From Lachnospiraceae bacterium (GTDB lineage: Bacteria > Bacillota > Clostridia > Lachnospirales > Lachnospiraceae), in NCBI GenBank assembly GCA_014804645.1, contig JAAUZI010000049.1:101217-165216 (forward strand): DNA of 64,000 bases, given 5' to 3'. Under the pieces are notes generated by a model. The model did no database searches and was not told the DNA's origin. It saw only the letters and a program-made list of their open reading frames with translations. Both the position numbers and the translations under genes were made by a program. Within the stretch, counting starts at the first letter, position 1. The number at the start of each line of letters is the position of its first letter. Positions 37,301 to 47,375 of this stretch are shown here, piece by piece.

Positions 37301-38253
37301 TGGAAATCCATTTGTCCCTGGCCGCCAAGGCCCTGGGCTTTAATGTGGCAACTCCCGTGTTTGACGGCGCCAACGAGAAAGATATCATGGACACTCTGGA
37401 TCTGGCCAACGATTATGCGAATCTGCCCTTTGACCAGGCGGAGGCGGACCAGTGGAAGGCCGAGGAGAGAACGACTGCTCCCGACGGCAGAGCCTGGAAC
37501 GGTGAGAGCTTTGAAAGCCTGCACGGTGAGGAACTGCTGCCTGAGGTAGTACAGTATCTGTCCGAGAACAGAGAGCACAGAGAGGTGTGGAAAGGCGTTC
37601 CCATTTCCCGTGACGGAAAGGTTCGTCTGCGCGACGGCCGCACGGGTGAGTATTTTGACAGTGCGGTAACGATCGGCCATATGCACTATCTGAAACTGCA
37701 TCATCTGGTGGACGACAAGATACACGCTCGTTCCACAGGCCCGTACTCTCTGGTTACTCAGCAGCCTCTGGGCGGCAAGGCTCAGTTCGGTGGTCAGCGT
37801 TTCGGAGAGATGGAGGTTTGGGCGCTGGAGGCATATGGCGCGTCCTACACTCTGCAGGAGATTCTGACTGTGAAGTCCGATGATGTGGTGGGCCGTGTAA
37901 AGACCTACGAGGCCATTATCAAAGGGGATAATATCCCTGAGCCCAGCATTCCCGAGTCCTTCAAGGTGCTCTTAAAAGAGCTGCAGGCTCTGGGTCTGGA
38001 TGTGAGGGTGCTGCGCGACGACAACACCGAGGTGGAAATTGCCGAGACCATCGATTACAATGAGACGGATTATCGCTATGAGATGGAAGGCGACCGCAAG
38101 TATGACGACTATGATAGCAATTCTCTGGGTGAGATGGGCTATCAGGCACAGGAATTCGACGATGAAAGCGGCGAGCTTATTAATGCGGAAGATGATTACA
38201 GCGATGAAGATTACGCAGATGAGGGTTACGACGACACAGACGAAGAGTTCTAA
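34327..38253 (+). CDS. rpoB: RNA polymerase beta subunit
   Basis: A protein of about 1,308 residues. Signature blocks are in order: the rifampicin region [20 protein letters not shown] with [32 protein letters not shown]-type [24 protein letters not shown] and [19 protein letters not shown]. No resistance substitution stands out in the rifampicin pocket. The C-terminus has an extra, strongly acidic tail ([17 protein letters not shown]). ATG at 34327 is favoured, because GGGGTGA is correctly spaced from it; a GTG at 34321 is also in frame. It forms the rpoBC operon with the next gene. Confidence 0.97.
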   Translation: MEKNRIRPIANSKNMRMSYSRQKEVLEMPNLIEVQKDSYQWFLKEGLKEVFDDISPIADYSGSLSLEFVDFELCEDDVKYSIEECKERDANYAAPLKVKVRLYNKEKEEISEHEIFMGDLPLMTATGTFIINGAERVIVSQLVRSPGIYYGIGHDKIGKRLFSCTVIPNRGAWLEYETDSNDVFYVRVDRTRKVPITVLIRALGIGTNEEIREVFGDEPKIEASFAKDTAENYQEGLLELYKKIRPGEPLSVESAESLINAMFFDPRRYDLAKVGRYKFNKKLALRNRIRHQILAVDAVDPSTGEVVAAAGTKVTAEIADAIQNAAIPCVYIQTEERNVKILSNMMVDITSFVDCNPRELGVTERVFYPVLAQIIEEFGEDPEKLAEAIRKNVHELIPKHITKEDIFASINYNMHLEYGLGNDDDIDHLGNRRIRAVGELLQNQYRIGLSRMERVVRERMTTHDAEDISPQSLINIKPVTAAVKEFFGSSQLSQFMDQNNPLGELTHKRRLSALGPGGLSRDRAGFEVRDVHYSHYGRMCPIETPEGPNIGLINSLASYARINEYGFVEAPYRKIDKTDPANPRVTEEVVYMTADEEDNYHVAQANEQLDAEGHFVRNSVSGRYREETQEYPKAMFDYMDVSPRMVFSVATALIPFLENDDANRALMGSNMQRQAVPLLLTEAPVVGTGIEQKAAVDSGVCVVTPKAGKVDYVSSNLIKITYDDGEKAEFRLSKFSRSNQSNCYNQKPIVFKGDHVEAGQVIADGPSTNEGELALGKNPLIGFMTWEGYNYEDAVLLSERLVMEDVYTSVHIEEYEAEARDTKLGPEEITRDVPGVGDDALKDLDDRGIIRIGAEVRAGDILVGKVTPKGETELTAEERLLRAIFGEKAREVRDTSLKVPHGEYGIVVDAKVFTRENSDELSPGVNMAVRIYIAQKRKISVGDKMAGRHGNKGVVSRVLPVEDMPYLPNGRPLDIVLNPLGVPSRMNIGQVLEIHLSLAAKALGFNVATPVFDGANEKDIMDTLDLANDYANLPFDQAEADQWKAEERTTAPDGRAWNGESFESLHGEELLPEVVQYLSENREHREVWKGVPISRDGKVRLRDGRTGEYFDSAVTIGHMHYLKLHHLVDDKIHARSTGPYSLVTQQPLGGKAQFGGQRFGEMEVWALEAYGASYTLQEILTVKSDDVVGRVKTYEAIIKGDNIPEPSIPESFKVLLKELQALGLDVRVLRDDNTEVEIAETIDYNETDYRYEMEGDRKYDDYDSNSLGEMGYQAQEFDDESGELINAEDDYSDEDYADEGYDDTDEEF

Positions 38254-38289
38254 ACAGTTATGAAACTAACATTGGAAGGGAGTGCCATA

Positions 38290-41200
38290 ATGTCAGAAAC
38301 AAGAAACGAAGCATATCAGCCCATGACATTTGATGCCATTAAGATCGGGTTAGCCTCTCCGGAGAAGATCCGCGAGTGGTCCCGGGGCGAGGTGATGAAA
38401 CCGGAAACCATCAACTACAGGACATTGAAACCTGAGAGGGACGGTCTGTTCTGCGAGAAGATTTTCGGACCCAGCAAGGACTGGGAATGTCATTGCGGAA
38501 AATATAAGAAGATCAGATACAAGGGCGTTGTCTGTGACCGCTGCGGCGTGGAAGTGACCAAGGCCAGCGTCCGCAGAGAGCGTATGGGGCATATTGAACT
38601 GGCGGCCCCTGTGTCCCATATCTGGTATTTTAAAGGTATCCCCAGCCGTATGGGATTGATTTTGGACCTGTCTCCCAGAGTGCTGGAGAAGGTGCTGTAT
38701 TTTGCCTCCTACATTGTGTTGGATGCAGGCGAATCAGGTCTGGATTACAAGCAGGTGCTGTCAGAGAGAGAGTATCAGGATGCGAGGGAGACCTACGGCA
38801 ACAAGTTCCGCGTGGGCATGGGCGCAGAGGCCATCAAGGAGCTGCTGCAGTCCATTGATCTGGTGACAGAGTCTGTGGAGCTGAAAGAGGAACTGAAAGA
38901 TTCTACCGGTCAGAAACGTGCCCGCATTATCAAGAGGCTGGAAGTGGTTGAGGCTTTCAACGAGTCCGGTAACAGACCGGAGTGGATGATTATGGATACG
39001 ATTCCTGTAATCCCCCCCGATCTGCGCCCTATGGTGCAGCTGGACGGCGGCCGTTTTGCTACCTCCGATCTGAATGACCTGTACAGAAGGATTATCAACA
39101 GAAACAATCGTCTGAAGAGACTGCTGGAGCTGGGTGCTCCGGATATCATAGTGCGCAACGAGAAACGTATGCTGCAGGAGGCTGTGGATGCGCTGATCGA
39201 CAACGGCAGACGGGGACGTCCTGTCACAGGACCCGGCAACAGAGCGCTTAAGTCCCTGTCCGATATGCTGAAGGGTAAAGGCGGCCGTTTCCGTCAGAAC
39301 CTGCTGGGCAAGCGTGTGGATTACTCTGGCCGTTCCGTTATCGTGGTGGGCCCGGAGCTGAAGATTTATCAGTGCGGTCTGCCCAAGGAGATGGCTATTG
39401 AGCTGTTTAAGCCTTTCGTGATGAAGGAGCTGGTATCCAAGGGAATCAGCCAGAATATCAAGAACGCCAAGAAACTGGTGGAGAGAATGGACACCCAGGT
39501 GTTTGACGTGCTGGAGGAGGTTATCAAGGAGCATCCTGTGATGCTGAACCGCGCTCCTACTCTGCACAGACTGGGTATTCAGGCATTCGAGCCGATACTG
39601 GTGGAGGGCAAGGCTATCAAGCTGCATCCTCTGGTATGTACGGCTTTCAATGCGGACTTTGACGGCGACCAGATGGCAGTGCATCTGCCTCTGTCCGTGG
39701 AGGCCCAGGCGGAGTGCCGTTTCCTGCTGCTGTCTCCCAACAATCTGTTAAAGCCCTCCGACGGCGGCCCGGTGGCAGTGCCCTCTCAGGATATGGTGTT
39801 GGGAATTTATTACCTGACTCAGGAGAGACCCGGCGTGTTGGGCGAAGGCAAGTTCTTTAAGTGTGTAAACGAAGCGATTTTGGCATATGAAAACCAGATT
39901 ATCACTCTGCATTCCCGCATTAAGGTGAGAGTGACCAAGAAAACTCCTCAGGGAGAGACGGTCAGCGGCAATGTAGAATCCACGCTGGGACGCTTTTTGT
40001 TCAATGAGATTCTGCCTCAGGATCTTGGCTTTGTGGAGAGAAACACACCGGAGGATTATCTGAAACTGGAAGTGGATTTCCATGTGGGCAAGAAACAGCT
40101 GAAACAGATTCTGGAGAAGGTTATCAATACTCACGGCGCGTCTCGCACTGCGGAGGTGCTGGATGATGTGAAGGCCATAGGCTACAAGTATTCTACCAGA
40201 GCGGCCATGACCGTATCCATCTCCGATATGACCGTGCCTGCCCAGAAGGCGGATATGCTGGCTGCGGCACAGGCTACCGTTGATAAGATTGCGGCCAACT
40301 ACCGCAGGGGCCTGATCACCGAGGAGGAGAGATACCGCGCGGTGGTAGAGACCTGGAATGAGACCGATAAGGAGCTGACAGACGTGCTGCTGGCCGGTCT
40401 GGACAAATACAACAATATCTTTATGATGGCGGACTCCGGCGCCCGTGGTTCCAATCAGCAGATCAAACAGCTGGCCGGTATGCGTGGCCTGATGGCGGAT
40501 ACCACAGGTAAGACCATTGAGCTGCCCATCAAGTCCAATTTCCGTGAGGGACTGGACGTACTGGAGTACTTCATGTCCGCGCACGGCGCCCGGAAGGGAA
40601 TGTCCGATACCGCGCTGCGTACCGCAGACTCCGGTTACCTGACCCGTCGAATGGTGGACGTGTCACAGGAGCTGATTATCCGTGAGGTAGACTGCGCAGA
40701 GGGCAGAGATGAGATTCCCGGAAGTGTGGTGAAAGCCTTTATGGACGGCAAGGAGACTATTGAAGGCCTCAAGGACCGCATCACCGGCAGATATTCCTGT
40801 GAGGATATCTACGACAGGGACGGCAACATGATCGTTAAGCACAACCACATGATTACTCCCAGCCGCGCCGCCAGAATACTGAGCGTGGGCGTGAATGAGA
40901 AGGGTGAGCCTGTGGAGGCGGTCAAGATCCGTACCATATTGACCTGCCGTTCCCACAATGGTATCTGCGCAAAGTGCTACGGAGCAAACATGGCCACCGG
41001 CGAGGCAGTGCAGGTGGGCGAGGCAGTGGGTATTATCGCCGCGCAGTCCATCGGTGAGCCCGGTACACAGCTGACCATGAGAACATTCCACAGCGGCGGC
41101 GTGGCCGGTGACGATATCACCCAGGGTCTGCCCCGTGTAGAGGAGTTGTTCGAGGCCAGAAAGCCTAAGGGTCTTGCCATTATCGCCGAGTTTGGCGGCA

Positions 41201-42045
41201 AGGCTGAGATTCGTGACACCAAGAAGAAACGCGAGGTTGTGATTACCAACGAGGAGACTGGCGAGAGCAAGGCGTATCTGATTCCCTACGGTTCCCGTAT
41301 CAAGGTGGTGGATGAGCAGATTCTGGAGGCCGGTGACGAGCTGACAGAGGGTAGCGTGAATCCCCACGATCTGTTAAAGATCAAGGGCATCAAGGCTGTT
41401 CAGGACTATATGCTCCGGGAGGTACAGAGAGTGTACCGTCTGCAGGGCGTGGACATCGCGGATAAGCATATCGAAGTGATTGTGCGTCAGATGATGAAGA
41501 AAATCCGGATTGAGAACAACGGCGACGCGGAGTTCCTGCCGGGAACTCTGGTGGATGTGCTGGAGTTTGATGATATGAACGAGGAGCTGATTGCACAGGG
41601 CAAGGAGCCGGCAGAGGGCAAGCAGGTACTGCTGGGTATCACGAAGGCGGCTCTGGCCACCAATTCCTTCCTGTCCGCAGCATCCTTCCAGGAGACCACC
41701 AAGGTGTTGACGGAGGCTGCTATCAAGGGCAAGATCGATCCTCTGATCGGTCTGAAAGAGAATGTAATCTTGGGTAAGCTGATTCCTGCGGGTACCGGCA
41801 TGAAGAGATACCGCAATACCAGGCTGAATACCGACTATATCCGCCGTATCTCTGTGAAGGAGGAGCCGGAGGTGATTGCCGAGGAGGAGCCTAAGGAGGA
41901 TATCCTGATCGAGGATGATGTGCTGCAGGAGACAGTGGACAATGAAATGAACGAGGAACTGCTGGAGACTGTGGATGAGGACGAGGAAGTAACAGAAGAG
42001 ATGGCCGAGGAACAGACTGAGGAAGAGTTTGCACCGGTTGAATAG
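38290..42045 (+). CDS. rpoC: RNA polymerase beta-prime subunit
   Basis: A protein of about 1,251 residues. The N-terminal zinc finger ([20 protein letters not shown]), the catalytic [12 protein letters not shown] with three metal-binding aspartates, the bridge helix and trigger-loop region ([20 protein letters not shown], then TFHSGGVA) and the second zinc site ([13 protein letters not shown]) are all present. The start at 38290 has GGAAGGG nine bases upstream; an in-frame ATG at 38260 would add ten atypical residues. The C-terminus ends in an acidic tail of about 50 residues, as RpoB also does. A strong terminator follows. Confidence 0.97.
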   Translation: MSETRNEAYQPMTFDAIKIGLASPEKIREWSRGEVMKPETINYRTLKPERDGLFCEKIFGPSKDWECHCGKYKKIRYKGVVCDRCGVEVTKASVRRERMGHIELAAPVSHIWYFKGIPSRMGLILDLSPRVLEKVLYFASYIVLDAGESGLDYKQVLSEREYQDARETYGNKFRVGMGAEAIKELLQSIDLVTESVELKEELKDSTGQKRARIIKRLEVVEAFNESGNRPEWMIMDTIPVIPPDLRPMVQLDGGRFATSDLNDLYRRIINRNNRLKRLLELGAPDIIVRNEKRMLQEAVDALIDNGRRGRPVTGPGNRALKSLSDMLKGKGGRFRQNLLGKRVDYSGRSVIVVGPELKIYQCGLPKEMAIELFKPFVMKELVSKGISQNIKNAKKLVERMDTQVFDVLEEVIKEHPVMLNRAPTLHRLGIQAFEPILVEGKAIKLHPLVCTAFNADFDGDQMAVHLPLSVEAQAECRFLLLSPNNLLKPSDGGPVAVPSQDMVLGIYYLTQERPGVLGEGKFFKCVNEAILAYENQIITLHSRIKVRVTKKTPQGETVSGNVESTLGRFLFNEILPQDLGFVERNTPEDYLKLEVDFHVGKKQLKQILEKVINTHGASRTAEVLDDVKAIGYKYSTRAAMTVSISDMTVPAQKADMLAAAQATVDKIAANYRRGLITEEERYRAVVETWNETDKELTDVLLAGLDKYNNIFMMADSGARGSNQQIKQLAGMRGLMADTTGKTIELPIKSNFREGLDVLEYFMSAHGARKGMSDTALRTADSGYLTRRMVDVSQELIIREVDCAEGRDEIPGSVVKAFMDGKETIEGLKDRITGRYSCEDIYDRDGNMIVKHNHMITPSRAARILSVGVNEKGEPVEAVKIRTILTCRSHNGICAKCYGANMATGEAVQVGEAVGIIAAQSIGEPGTQLTMRTFHSGGVAGDDITQGLPRVEELFEARKPKGLAIIAEFGGKAEIRDTKKKREVVITNEETGESKAYLIPYGSRIKVVDEQILEAGDELTEGSVNPHDLLKIKGIKAVQDYMLREVQRVYRLQGVDIADKHIEVIVRQMMKKIRIENNGDAEFLPGTLVDVLEFDDMNEELIAQGKEPAEGKQVLLGITKAALATNSFLSAASFQETTKVLTEAAIKGKIDPLIGLKENVILGKLIPAGTGMKRYRNTRLNTDYIRRISVKEEPEVIAEEEPKEDILIEDDVLQETVDNEMNEELLETVDEDEEVTEEMAEEQTEEEFAPVE

Positions 42046-42058
42046 AATTGAGTTAATA

Positions 42059-42093
42059 AGAGGGCTGAACCCGGATGGGTTCGGCCCTCTTTG
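42059..42093 (+). terminator. Rho-independent terminator after rpoC
   Basis: AGAGGGCTGAACCC pairs with GGGTTCGGCCCTCT (one G-T) around GGAT. It lies between rpoC and a converging operon and may serve both strands. Confidence 0.88.
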
Positions 42094-42116
42094 GTTGTGT
42101 GTGGCTTTAAGATATA

Positions 42117-42569
42117 TCAGTGAATCAGTAACACGGAGTCCTCTTCGTCCTCCATATCGGAGCTGTCGGTGACGACCTGCCACGAAGTGATACGGTAAAA
42201 GGGATCGCCTTCCTGCTGCGGGTAGAGAATGTCCAGTGTGACAGACAGGGTCTGCAGATCGGATATGGTGACCATATAGGTCTTTTTGTGTCCTACGGCC
42301 ATAAAGTATTCGTCCTCGTCAAAGCTGTCGGCGTAGACCGAGGCTAGGGTATTGTCTATGCTGGCAATGTCCTCCTGTGCCTGGTTACACGCCTCATAGT
42401 ATGCGGAGGTTCTCTCCTCCACCCGCCTGCTCAGCTTGGCGTCCGCGTTGGCGCTGACTATGGACAGGGTGGCAAAGGAAATGAGGCAGAGAATCACAAA
42501 TATCAGCAGGATCGAAGAGGAACCTACATTCACATGAAATTCCGGTCCGGATTTTTTTTGAAAGCTCAT
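42117..42569 (-). CDS. Pseudopilin-like membrane-anchored protein, last gene of the operon
   Basis: A 150-residue protein with a short basic N-terminus, one hydrophobic segment (SILLIFVILCLISFATLSIVSAN) at 19-41 and a soluble domain with coiled-coil-like start. This is the pilin-type layout, but I see no Gly-Phe cleavage site, so it may be a minor pseudopilin or an assembly protein with an uncleaved anchor. It is the last of four such genes after an F-type assembly protein. A family name is not recognised. Confidence 0.7.
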   Translation of the reverse strand: MSFQKKSGPEFHVNVGSSSILLIFVILCLISFATLSIVSANADAKLSRRVEERTSAYYEACNQAQEDIASIDNTLASVYADSFDEDEYFMAVGHKKTYMVTISDLQTLSVTLDILYPQQEGDPFYRITSWQVVTDSSDMEDEEDSVLLIH

Positions 42570-42595
42570 AGGATGTTCCTTTCTGGTAAGTCTCG

Positions 42596-43048
42596 CTATT
42601 TCACCAAGGGTATGTGTAAGTCCACATGCAGGGTATAGAGAGGCTCGTATGGGGCAGCCTGTGTGGCAGTGGAGGATATCAATTCAGGCGGCACGGCATC
42701 TGCCCTGTATACGCCGATATCCGCAGATACCATGTCGCCGGGGTTTGTGGTCCCGCTTCGGCTCAGCTGAATACGATAACCGTTTTGAACCTGGACCAGG
42801 TAGTCCCCATCCTCGGACAGCTGGCTGCCGGACAATATGGTCTGCATGACCTGCAGATCCCCGTCACAGCCCATAAACGCCTCAGCCATATTCTGGGCGT
42901 AATTCACTGCGTAATTCTGGTCAACGGTCTGGGCGGACAGCGAGTGAGCCTTGACAAACAGCCGTATACATACCGTGCTGGACACGGAGAAAAACAATAG
43001 TGCGATAATTAGCTCCATCAAAAAGAGCGATGATTTGGAATGTCTCAA
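42596..43048 (-). CDS. Pseudopilin-like protein
   Basis: A 150-residue protein starting MRHSKSSLFLMELIIALLFF. The segment LFLMELIIALLFFSVSS looks like a type IV pilin N-terminus, including a glutamate five residues after a possible processing site (a Glu5 equivalent), though the usual glycine before the cleavage point is replaced. The rest is a beta-rich domain with two cysteines. It lies 37 bases after the DUF4860-like gene in the same operon and is probably exported. Confidence 0.7.
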   Translation of the reverse strand: MRHSKSSLFLMELIIALLFFSVSSTVCIRLFVKAHSLSAQTVDQNYAVNYAQNMAEAFMGCDGDLQVMQTILSGSQLSEDGDYLVQVQNGYRIQLSRSGTTNPGDMVSADIGVYRADAVPPELISSTATQAAPYEPLYTLHVDLHIPLVK

Positions 43049-43085
43049 AGGAGCATCCTCCTTTCGGTTAGTGGTTCAGCTGCTG

Positions 43086-43577
43086 TCAATGGCTGTGCAG
43101 GGAAATATACAATTCCTTTTGCGTATTGTCCTCCAGAGTCAGCTCGATATGCAACAGATGCTCGCCGGCATTTTGGAGATTCCAGTCCAGCAGGGGCAGT
43201 ATTTCCTGGCCCGCAGACAGAGGATCGCTGCCGATATCGCTGCCCTGCCGCATGAACAGCTCCCGCAGACTCCCATCGTGGAGATAGAGGTAGGTTGCAT
43301 AGTCTGTGCCGCCTATCTCACGGGCCAAAACCAGAGCGGTGGTGCCCTCCAGCTGACCGATGGAAATGCTGTCATAGAGGTCGTTCTGGCGTACCTTTTC
43401 CGTCAGATAGGAGTAGGCCGTGCGGGCGGTGTAATTCTCGTCCATATAGCTGACAGTCTGCTTGTACACGCTGGCTCCCAGAATCACCAGAACCAGCGCG
43501 GACAGAGTGAACACCACAAACAGCGCCAACACAAACAGCACATCCACAATATGATTTTTCTCATGTTTTATATTCAT
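43086..43577 (-). CDS. DUF4860-like pilus-associated protein
   Basis: A 163-residue protein with an N-terminal hydrophobic helix (VLFVLALFVVFTLSALVLVILG) and a beta-rich domain (LVLAREIGGTDYATYLYLHDG). The layout agrees with DUF4860 proteins that occur in clostridial pilus or secretion operons; this identification is from memory and not verified. It lies downstream of the F-type protein and upstream of two more pilin-like proteins. Confidence 0.68.
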   Translation of the reverse strand: MNIKHEKNHIVDVLFVLALFVVFTLSALVLVILGASVYKQTVSYMDENYTARTAYSYLTEKVRQNDLYDSISIGQLEGTTALVLAREIGGTDYATYLYLHDGSLRELFMRQGSDIGSDPLSAGQEILPLLDWNLQNAGEHLLHIELTLEDNTQKELYISLHSH

Positions 43578-43607
43578 CGATTTAAAATCCTTTCAAATGG
43601 ACTTTGC

Positions 43608-43943
43608 TCAGTTTATGGGCAGCACGATGACCTCAGGCATCAGGTTGGAACCGTCAGAGCGGTAGTCAATCATGAATTTACTCTCGTCATAAGTCAGGCC
43701 ATAATGTTGCTTGATATAAGCTAAACTGGGAGGATACATGCCCTCCACGGCGTAGCACTGGGCGATGCTGCGGGCCAGGGCCGTCTCCAGACTCTCCTGC
43801 TGCTTGGCGGCAGTGGTGTCGCTGACGGACTGTATGCCCCTCAGAAAAAAGATCAGGATGAGTATGCCCACCAGCAGGGGCAGTAGGCTGATCAACCGGG
43901 GAACAATCCCCAGGGGATTGGGTTCAAAACGATTCCTGCGCAT
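43608..43943 (-). CDS. Small pilin-like membrane protein
   Basis: A 111-residue protein with a proline-rich basic leader, one membrane helix (LISLLPLLVGILILIFFL) and a soluble domain with a conserved-looking CYAVEGMYPPSLAYIKQHYG stretch. That Cys-Tyr-x-x-Glu-Gly-x-Tyr-Pro-x-x-Leu pattern recalls the start of the globular domain of type II secretion pseudopilins and competence pilins. It begins 15 bases after the F-type gene ends. Confidence 0.68.
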   Translation of the reverse strand: MRRNRFEPNPLGIVPRLISLLPLLVGILILIFFLRGIQSVSDTTAAKQQESLETALARSIAQCYAVEGMYPPSLAYIKQHYGLTYDESKFMIDYRSDGSNLMPEVIVLPIN

Positions 43944-43957
43944 GACTACCTCCTCAT

Positions 43958-45004
43958 CTAGCCGATGCTGGACATAATGCCCATCAGCGGCAGAATCACG
44001 GACAACAGAATCAGTCCTACAATAACGGAGAGGATGATGACCAGCGTGGGTTCCAGCACGGCAATGATGGACTGCATTTTCTCGTCCGTCTCCTTCTCGT
44101 AGGCATCGGCAATCTTCTGCATGACGGTGTCAATATTGCCGCTGCGGAAACCGATGGCCACCATGCGGGAATGCACGTTGCTGAAAATCTGGGAGTCCAC
44201 CAGCGCCTCGGAAAGATTATCTCCCTTGCGCAACCGTTCCTTACAGCCCAGAATCTGTTCATGCATCTTGGGATTTCCCACCAGTTCCGCCACCATTTCC
44301 AGACTTGTGTAGGTGTCGATGCCGCTGCTGAATGTCATGGCGAGACCGCTGGCAAAGCGCTGGCAGGCATATTTTTCAAAAAAGCCTCTGGTGGGAGGGA
44401 ACCAGTTCAAAAGCCGGGTGTTAAGTTTTCTCAGGGCAGGAATCCGCGTGAAGGCAAAATACAGCACCAGCAGCAGACAGATAATGCCCAGCAGCACCCA
44501 GGAATAGCGGTTCAGGGTATTGCCCAGGTTCATGAGGGAGGCCGCCAGTCCGCTCATGTCGCTTCCCAGCTCCGCAAACACCTGACTGAAAATGGGAAGT
44601 ACGCGGCTCATCAGCACATAGATGACAACGAACATCATAATAATCATAATCAGAGGATAGGAGACCGCCTGTTTGATATTTTTGCGGACAGTATCTTCCT
44701 TATCGTAATAGGTCGCCAGGGACTGCAGACAACTGTCCAGCTTGCCGGATTCCTCGCCCAGAGCGATCAGGCGCAGACAATAGTCCGGAAAGACGCCGAC
44801 GCTTTCCAATGCCTCGTGGAAACTGGTTCCCTTTTTACATACGTCCCAGATTCCCTGAATGATTTCTTTGCCCTGTTCATTCTTCATGTCGCTGAGCAGA
44901 ATGCTCATGCTCTCCACCGGCGTGATTCCGGCCTGCAGCAGCATGGCTGTCTGGGAGCAAAATGCAGTGATCTCGGCCTGTGTAAGTGTTCTTTTTACTT
45001 TCAT
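43958..45004 (-). CDS. Type II secretion/type IV pilus assembly F protein (GspF/PilC/ComGB family)
   Basis: A 348-residue inner-membrane platform protein. It has two T2SSF repeats: one near residues 8-130 (LLQAGITPVESMSIL, GEESGKLDSCLQSLATYY) and one near 215-335 (TFSSGIDTYTSLEMVAELV, GFRSGNIDTVMQKIADAYEKE). Three membrane segments follow each repeat or lie between them. The glycine-x-glutamate/serine-G(K/N) turn is conserved in both halves. No GspE-type ATPase or prepilin peptidase is in this window, so the machine depends on genes elsewhere. Confidence 0.9.
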   Translation of the reverse strand: MKVKRTLTQAEITAFCSQTAMLLQAGITPVESMSILLSDMKNEQGKEIIQGIWDVCKKGTSFHEALESVGVFPDYCLRLIALGEESGKLDSCLQSLATYYDKEDTVRKNIKQAVSYPLIMIIMMFVVIYVLMSRVLPIFSQVFAELGSDMSGLAASLMNLGNTLNRYSWVLLGIICLLLVLYFAFTRIPALRKLNTRLLNWFPPTRGFFEKYACQRFASGLAMTFSSGIDTYTSLEMVAELVGNPKMHEQILGCKERLRKGDNLSEALVDSQIFSNVHSRMVAIGFRSGNIDTVMQKIADAYEKETDEKMQSIIAVLEPTLVIILSVIVGLILLSVILPLMGIMSSIG

Positions 45005-45025
45005 ATGCGTTCTCCTTTTTTCGGA

Positions 45026-46126
45026 CTAGTAGATATATCTGACGGAATAATTGCTGCCGTCGCCTATGAATTCCTTTAGCTCTTCTTCACTGTTGCTGGC
45101 GGCAAAGGTGGGATCCATCAGACTCCAATCGTCGCCGTCAAACTCTACAATGCCGTTGACCCACCCAACATCCGTGATATATACGCTGACCCAAGCGTGA
45201 TAGGCGACTCCGGCGTATCCCACCTCCATGCGTGTAGGAATGCGCTGGGTGCGCAGCATACATGTCATCAGAGCGGCATAATCCAGACAAATGCCTTTAC
45301 CGCTGGAGAGGGTGTTGTCGATATCCGCGATATAGGTGGACAGAGCGCCGCTGGTGATCTGTTCCGCCTTGTCGTAGTCGTAGGAAATATTGTTCACCAC
45401 GTAGTTGTAAATAATCGATACGCAATCCAGATCGGACTCCGCTGTCTCGCACAGCTCTGCCGCCAGTTCCACCGCCCGGGTGTCGGCGTCATAGTCCACA
45501 TAGGAGCTGGGAGTCAGATAGGGGCTGAAAGGGTCTGTTATGGTCACGTCCAGACTCAGCTCGTAACTGACACTGTATTCTTTGCCCTGTATATTTTCAT
45601 TCACGGTAATGGTGTAGCTGCCGTCACCCGCAGTCAGCGGAAAGGCCTGGAACTCCGACGTGTTCAGGTTGTAGGTACACTTGTAGGAGTTGGGTCCAAT
45701 AATCTGCAGCTTGACCTTGGCGCAGGTTCCGGTGTAGTTGGCCATGATATAGCCCTGTTTCAGGTTGGAGACGTCAATGGTGGTCACATCATTGCCGTGG
45801 GTCTTTGTTCCGGGAGCTGTGGGAGTAGGGCAATAGGGCGTATTGTCCCGCAGCGGTACAAAGGGTGTAGGCTCCGGCGTGGGCATGGGTGTCGCCGTGG
45901 GCTGTGGCGTCGCCGTAGGCTCGGAAACCTGAGCGGAAGTGCCCGGCTCGTCCGGGTCCCCCGGGGCGCTGGTGGCGCCGATCTGCAGGGCGTCCATAAT
46001 GTCAGACTGCCCCTGAGAGGGTTGCTCGACCGAGGGGACGGGAATGGAATTTGTGTCTCCGCAGCCAGTGAGCAGCATCGCGCATATAACATATGAAGTT
46101 AGTCTTAAGAACCCCTTTTTTTTCAT
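45026..46126 (-). CDS. Transglutaminase-like lipoprotein
   Basis: A protein of about 366 residues. The N-terminus MKKKGFLRLTSYVICAMLLTGCG is a lipoprotein signal with lipobox LTGC. A Thr/Pro-rich linker (TATPQPTATPMPTPEPTP) follows, then a beta-domain and a transglutaminase-like fold with catalytic Cys in GKGICLDYAAL, His in YHAWVSV and Asp in LMDPTF. The triad is complete, so it may be a protease or crosslinking enzyme at the outer membrane face. The start is set at the ATG at 46126; a TTG at 46159 is in frame, but the signal peptide fits the ATG. Its place in a sigma factor-pilus operon suggests a role in assembling or anchoring a surface structure. Confidence 0.87.
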   Translation of the reverse strand: MKKKGFLRLTSYVICAMLLTGCGDTNSIPVPSVEQPSQGQSDIMDALQIGATSAPGDPDEPGTSAQVSEPTATPQPTATPMPTPEPTPFVPLRDNTPYCPTPTAPGTKTHGNDVTTIDVSNLKQGYIMANYTGTCAKVKLQIIGPNSYKCTYNLNTSEFQAFPLTAGDGSYTITVNENIQGKEYSVSYELSLDVTITDPFSPYLTPSSYVDYDADTRAVELAAELCETAESDLDCVSIIYNYVVNNISYDYDKAEQITSGALSTYIADIDNTLSSGKGICLDYAALMTCMLRTQRIPTRMEVGYAGVAYHAWVSVYITDVGWVNGIVEFDGDDWSLMDPTFAASNSEEELKEFIGDGSNYSVRYIY

Positions 46127-46168
46127 ATTTGGCTGTGATAGAACCTTTCCTGTGGTCAAAACGGCAGG

Positions 46169-46375
46169 CTAATGCTGCCACACAATGAGCCCCGCGAAAG
46201 CCAGGGCTGCCGCCAGGACGGCGGCCAGTATCCAAAATACCAGGCGTCTGCCGCTCTTTTGGTGAAACGCCAAGTGGGAGCGCCTGACTATATCATCCTG
46301 GCCGCTGGCGGCAAGAATATCCTGCAGCGCCGCCTCGGCCTCTTTTTTATCCATCTTATATTTACGAAATGCCAT
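46169..46375 (-). CDS. Small membrane protein beside the ECF sigma factor
   Basis: A 68-residue protein with a charged N-terminal half (about 45 residues) and one C-terminal membrane helix (LVFWILAAVLAAALAFAGLIVW). It starts eight bases after the sigma gene. Its position and topology suggest an anti-sigma factor, but it lacks the zinc-binding HxxxCxxC motif of the ZAS type, and it is short. The function is inferred from position only. Confidence 0.6.
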   Translation of the reverse strand: MAFRKYKMDKKEAEAALQDILAASGQDDIVRRSHLAFHQKSGRRLVFWILAAVLAAALAFAGLIVWQH

Positions 46376-46382
46376 AGAGGAA

Positions 46383-46940
46383 TCATCCTTTCAGTTTTCG
46401 TGCCAAATGTTCTTTTGCGGAAGTGATATACCGCTTGATAGTGCTGCGGCTCAATTCCATAGTGCTGGCAATCTCCTCCAGTTTCATGTCGTTGTAATAG
46501 CGCATGGACAGAACAGACCGCTCCTGAAAGGGCAGTTCCTCCATGGCCTGGCGCAACTGGCGGATCTCGCTGGAGCGCAGGGCAAGGGCCTCTGGGTCAG
46601 AGTCCGGATGTTCGTCCCTCACCAGTTTCAGCAGTTCCGGATCGGAAATCTCCGAGTGGCCGAACTGCTTTTGCCGGATATCGTAGCACACATGAAAAGA
46701 AATCCGGTTCAGCCAGGCGATAAAGAGCGTAGGATCGCTGAGTTTGTCTATGTTGCGGAACGCGGCTATATAGACCTCCTGCATGGCGTCCTGAGCCAGA
46801 TATTCGTCCTTCAGGTAATGCCGGGCATAATTATATACCTTATTATATGTAAGAGCGTATAGCTCTGCAAAGGCGTCGGTGTCCTGCTGCTTAAAGCGGG
46901 TAACGAGCTTTGCCAGATATTGGTGATTCGGTTCCGGCAT
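46383..46940 (-). CDS. ECF-type RNA polymerase sigma factor
   Basis: A 185-residue sigma-70 family protein with region 2 (FAELYALTYNKVYNYARHYL, AQDAMQEVYIAAFRNIDKL) and region 4 (LPFQERSVLSMRYYNDMKLEEIASTMELSRSTIKRYITSAKEHL), with no region 1 or 3, typical of extracytoplasmic-function sigma factors. It heads an operon encoding a small membrane protein, a transglutaminase-like lipoprotein and pilus-type proteins. GGGAGGGGG precedes the ATG, and a TTGAAA/TATAAT promoter lies upstream. No second promoter of ECF type was identified. Confidence 0.92.
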   Translation of the reverse strand: MPEPNHQYLAKLVTRFKQQDTDAFAELYALTYNKVYNYARHYLKDEYLAQDAMQEVYIAAFRNIDKLSDPTLFIAWLNRISFHVCYDIRQKQFGHSEISDPELLKLVRDEHPDSDPEALALRSSEIRQLRQAMEELPFQERSVLSMRYYNDMKLEEIASTMELSRSTIKRYITSAKEHLARKLKG

Positions 46941-46989
46941 ATGGTCTCGCCCCCTCCCAATATACGACCAAATGCGCAGTGTTTTCTAT

Positions 46990-47018
46990 ATTATAAAAAA
47001 AAATGAACCTTTTTTCAA
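46990..47018 (-). promoter_or_regulatory. Sigma-A promoter of the ECF sigma-pilus operon
   Basis: On the minus strand, TTGAAA (47018-47013) and TATAAT (46995-46990) are separated by 17 bases, about 50 bases before the sigma start codon. Confidence 0.75.
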
Positions 47019-47081
47019 GACATCCCAGTCTTTTTTTATAGATTTGTGATATATTTGATGACAGAACAAGGAGTGAACTGA

Positions 47082-47321
47082 ATGATACCAAACATGGCAG
47101 GGAGTATGTATATCTGTTTTGGGCTGGCGGCGGTATTGATCATGGCGTTGTCGGCGGGTATAGCGCGTTATATGGCGCTCTGCGCCCGGTGGCGCAGACG
47201 GATCGCCGAGGTCAGGGAAGAACAGCCGGTATATCTGGGGTGGAATTTGAAAAAGCTAAAGGAGACCGTGCGGGAGCTGGAGTATGTCAAGGTGTCACGG
47301 ATGGAGTTGCTGCTGCGGTGA
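47082..47321 (+). CDS. Small single-span membrane protein
   Basis: A 79-residue protein with one N-terminal hydrophobic segment (ICFGLAAVLIMALSAGIA) followed by a basic, helical, probably cytoplasmic tail. AAGGAG lies nine bases before the ATG. It is read in the same direction as rfbD, 54 bases upstream of it. I do not recognise the family. Confidence 0.6.
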   Translation: MIPNMAGSMYICFGLAAVLIMALSAGIARYMALCARWRRRIAEVREEQPVYLGWNLKKLKETVRELEYVKVSRMELLLR

Positions 47322-47375
47322 TTGGGTGCTGTTTCGACAGTTGCGGAACAATAAATCAGGAGAGGTATGAGCGAG

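Noticed and set aside
34258..41367. Several minus-strand frames of 170-340 codons opposite rpoB and rpoC
   Set aside because: Antisense shadows of conserved coding sequence, with no independent support.
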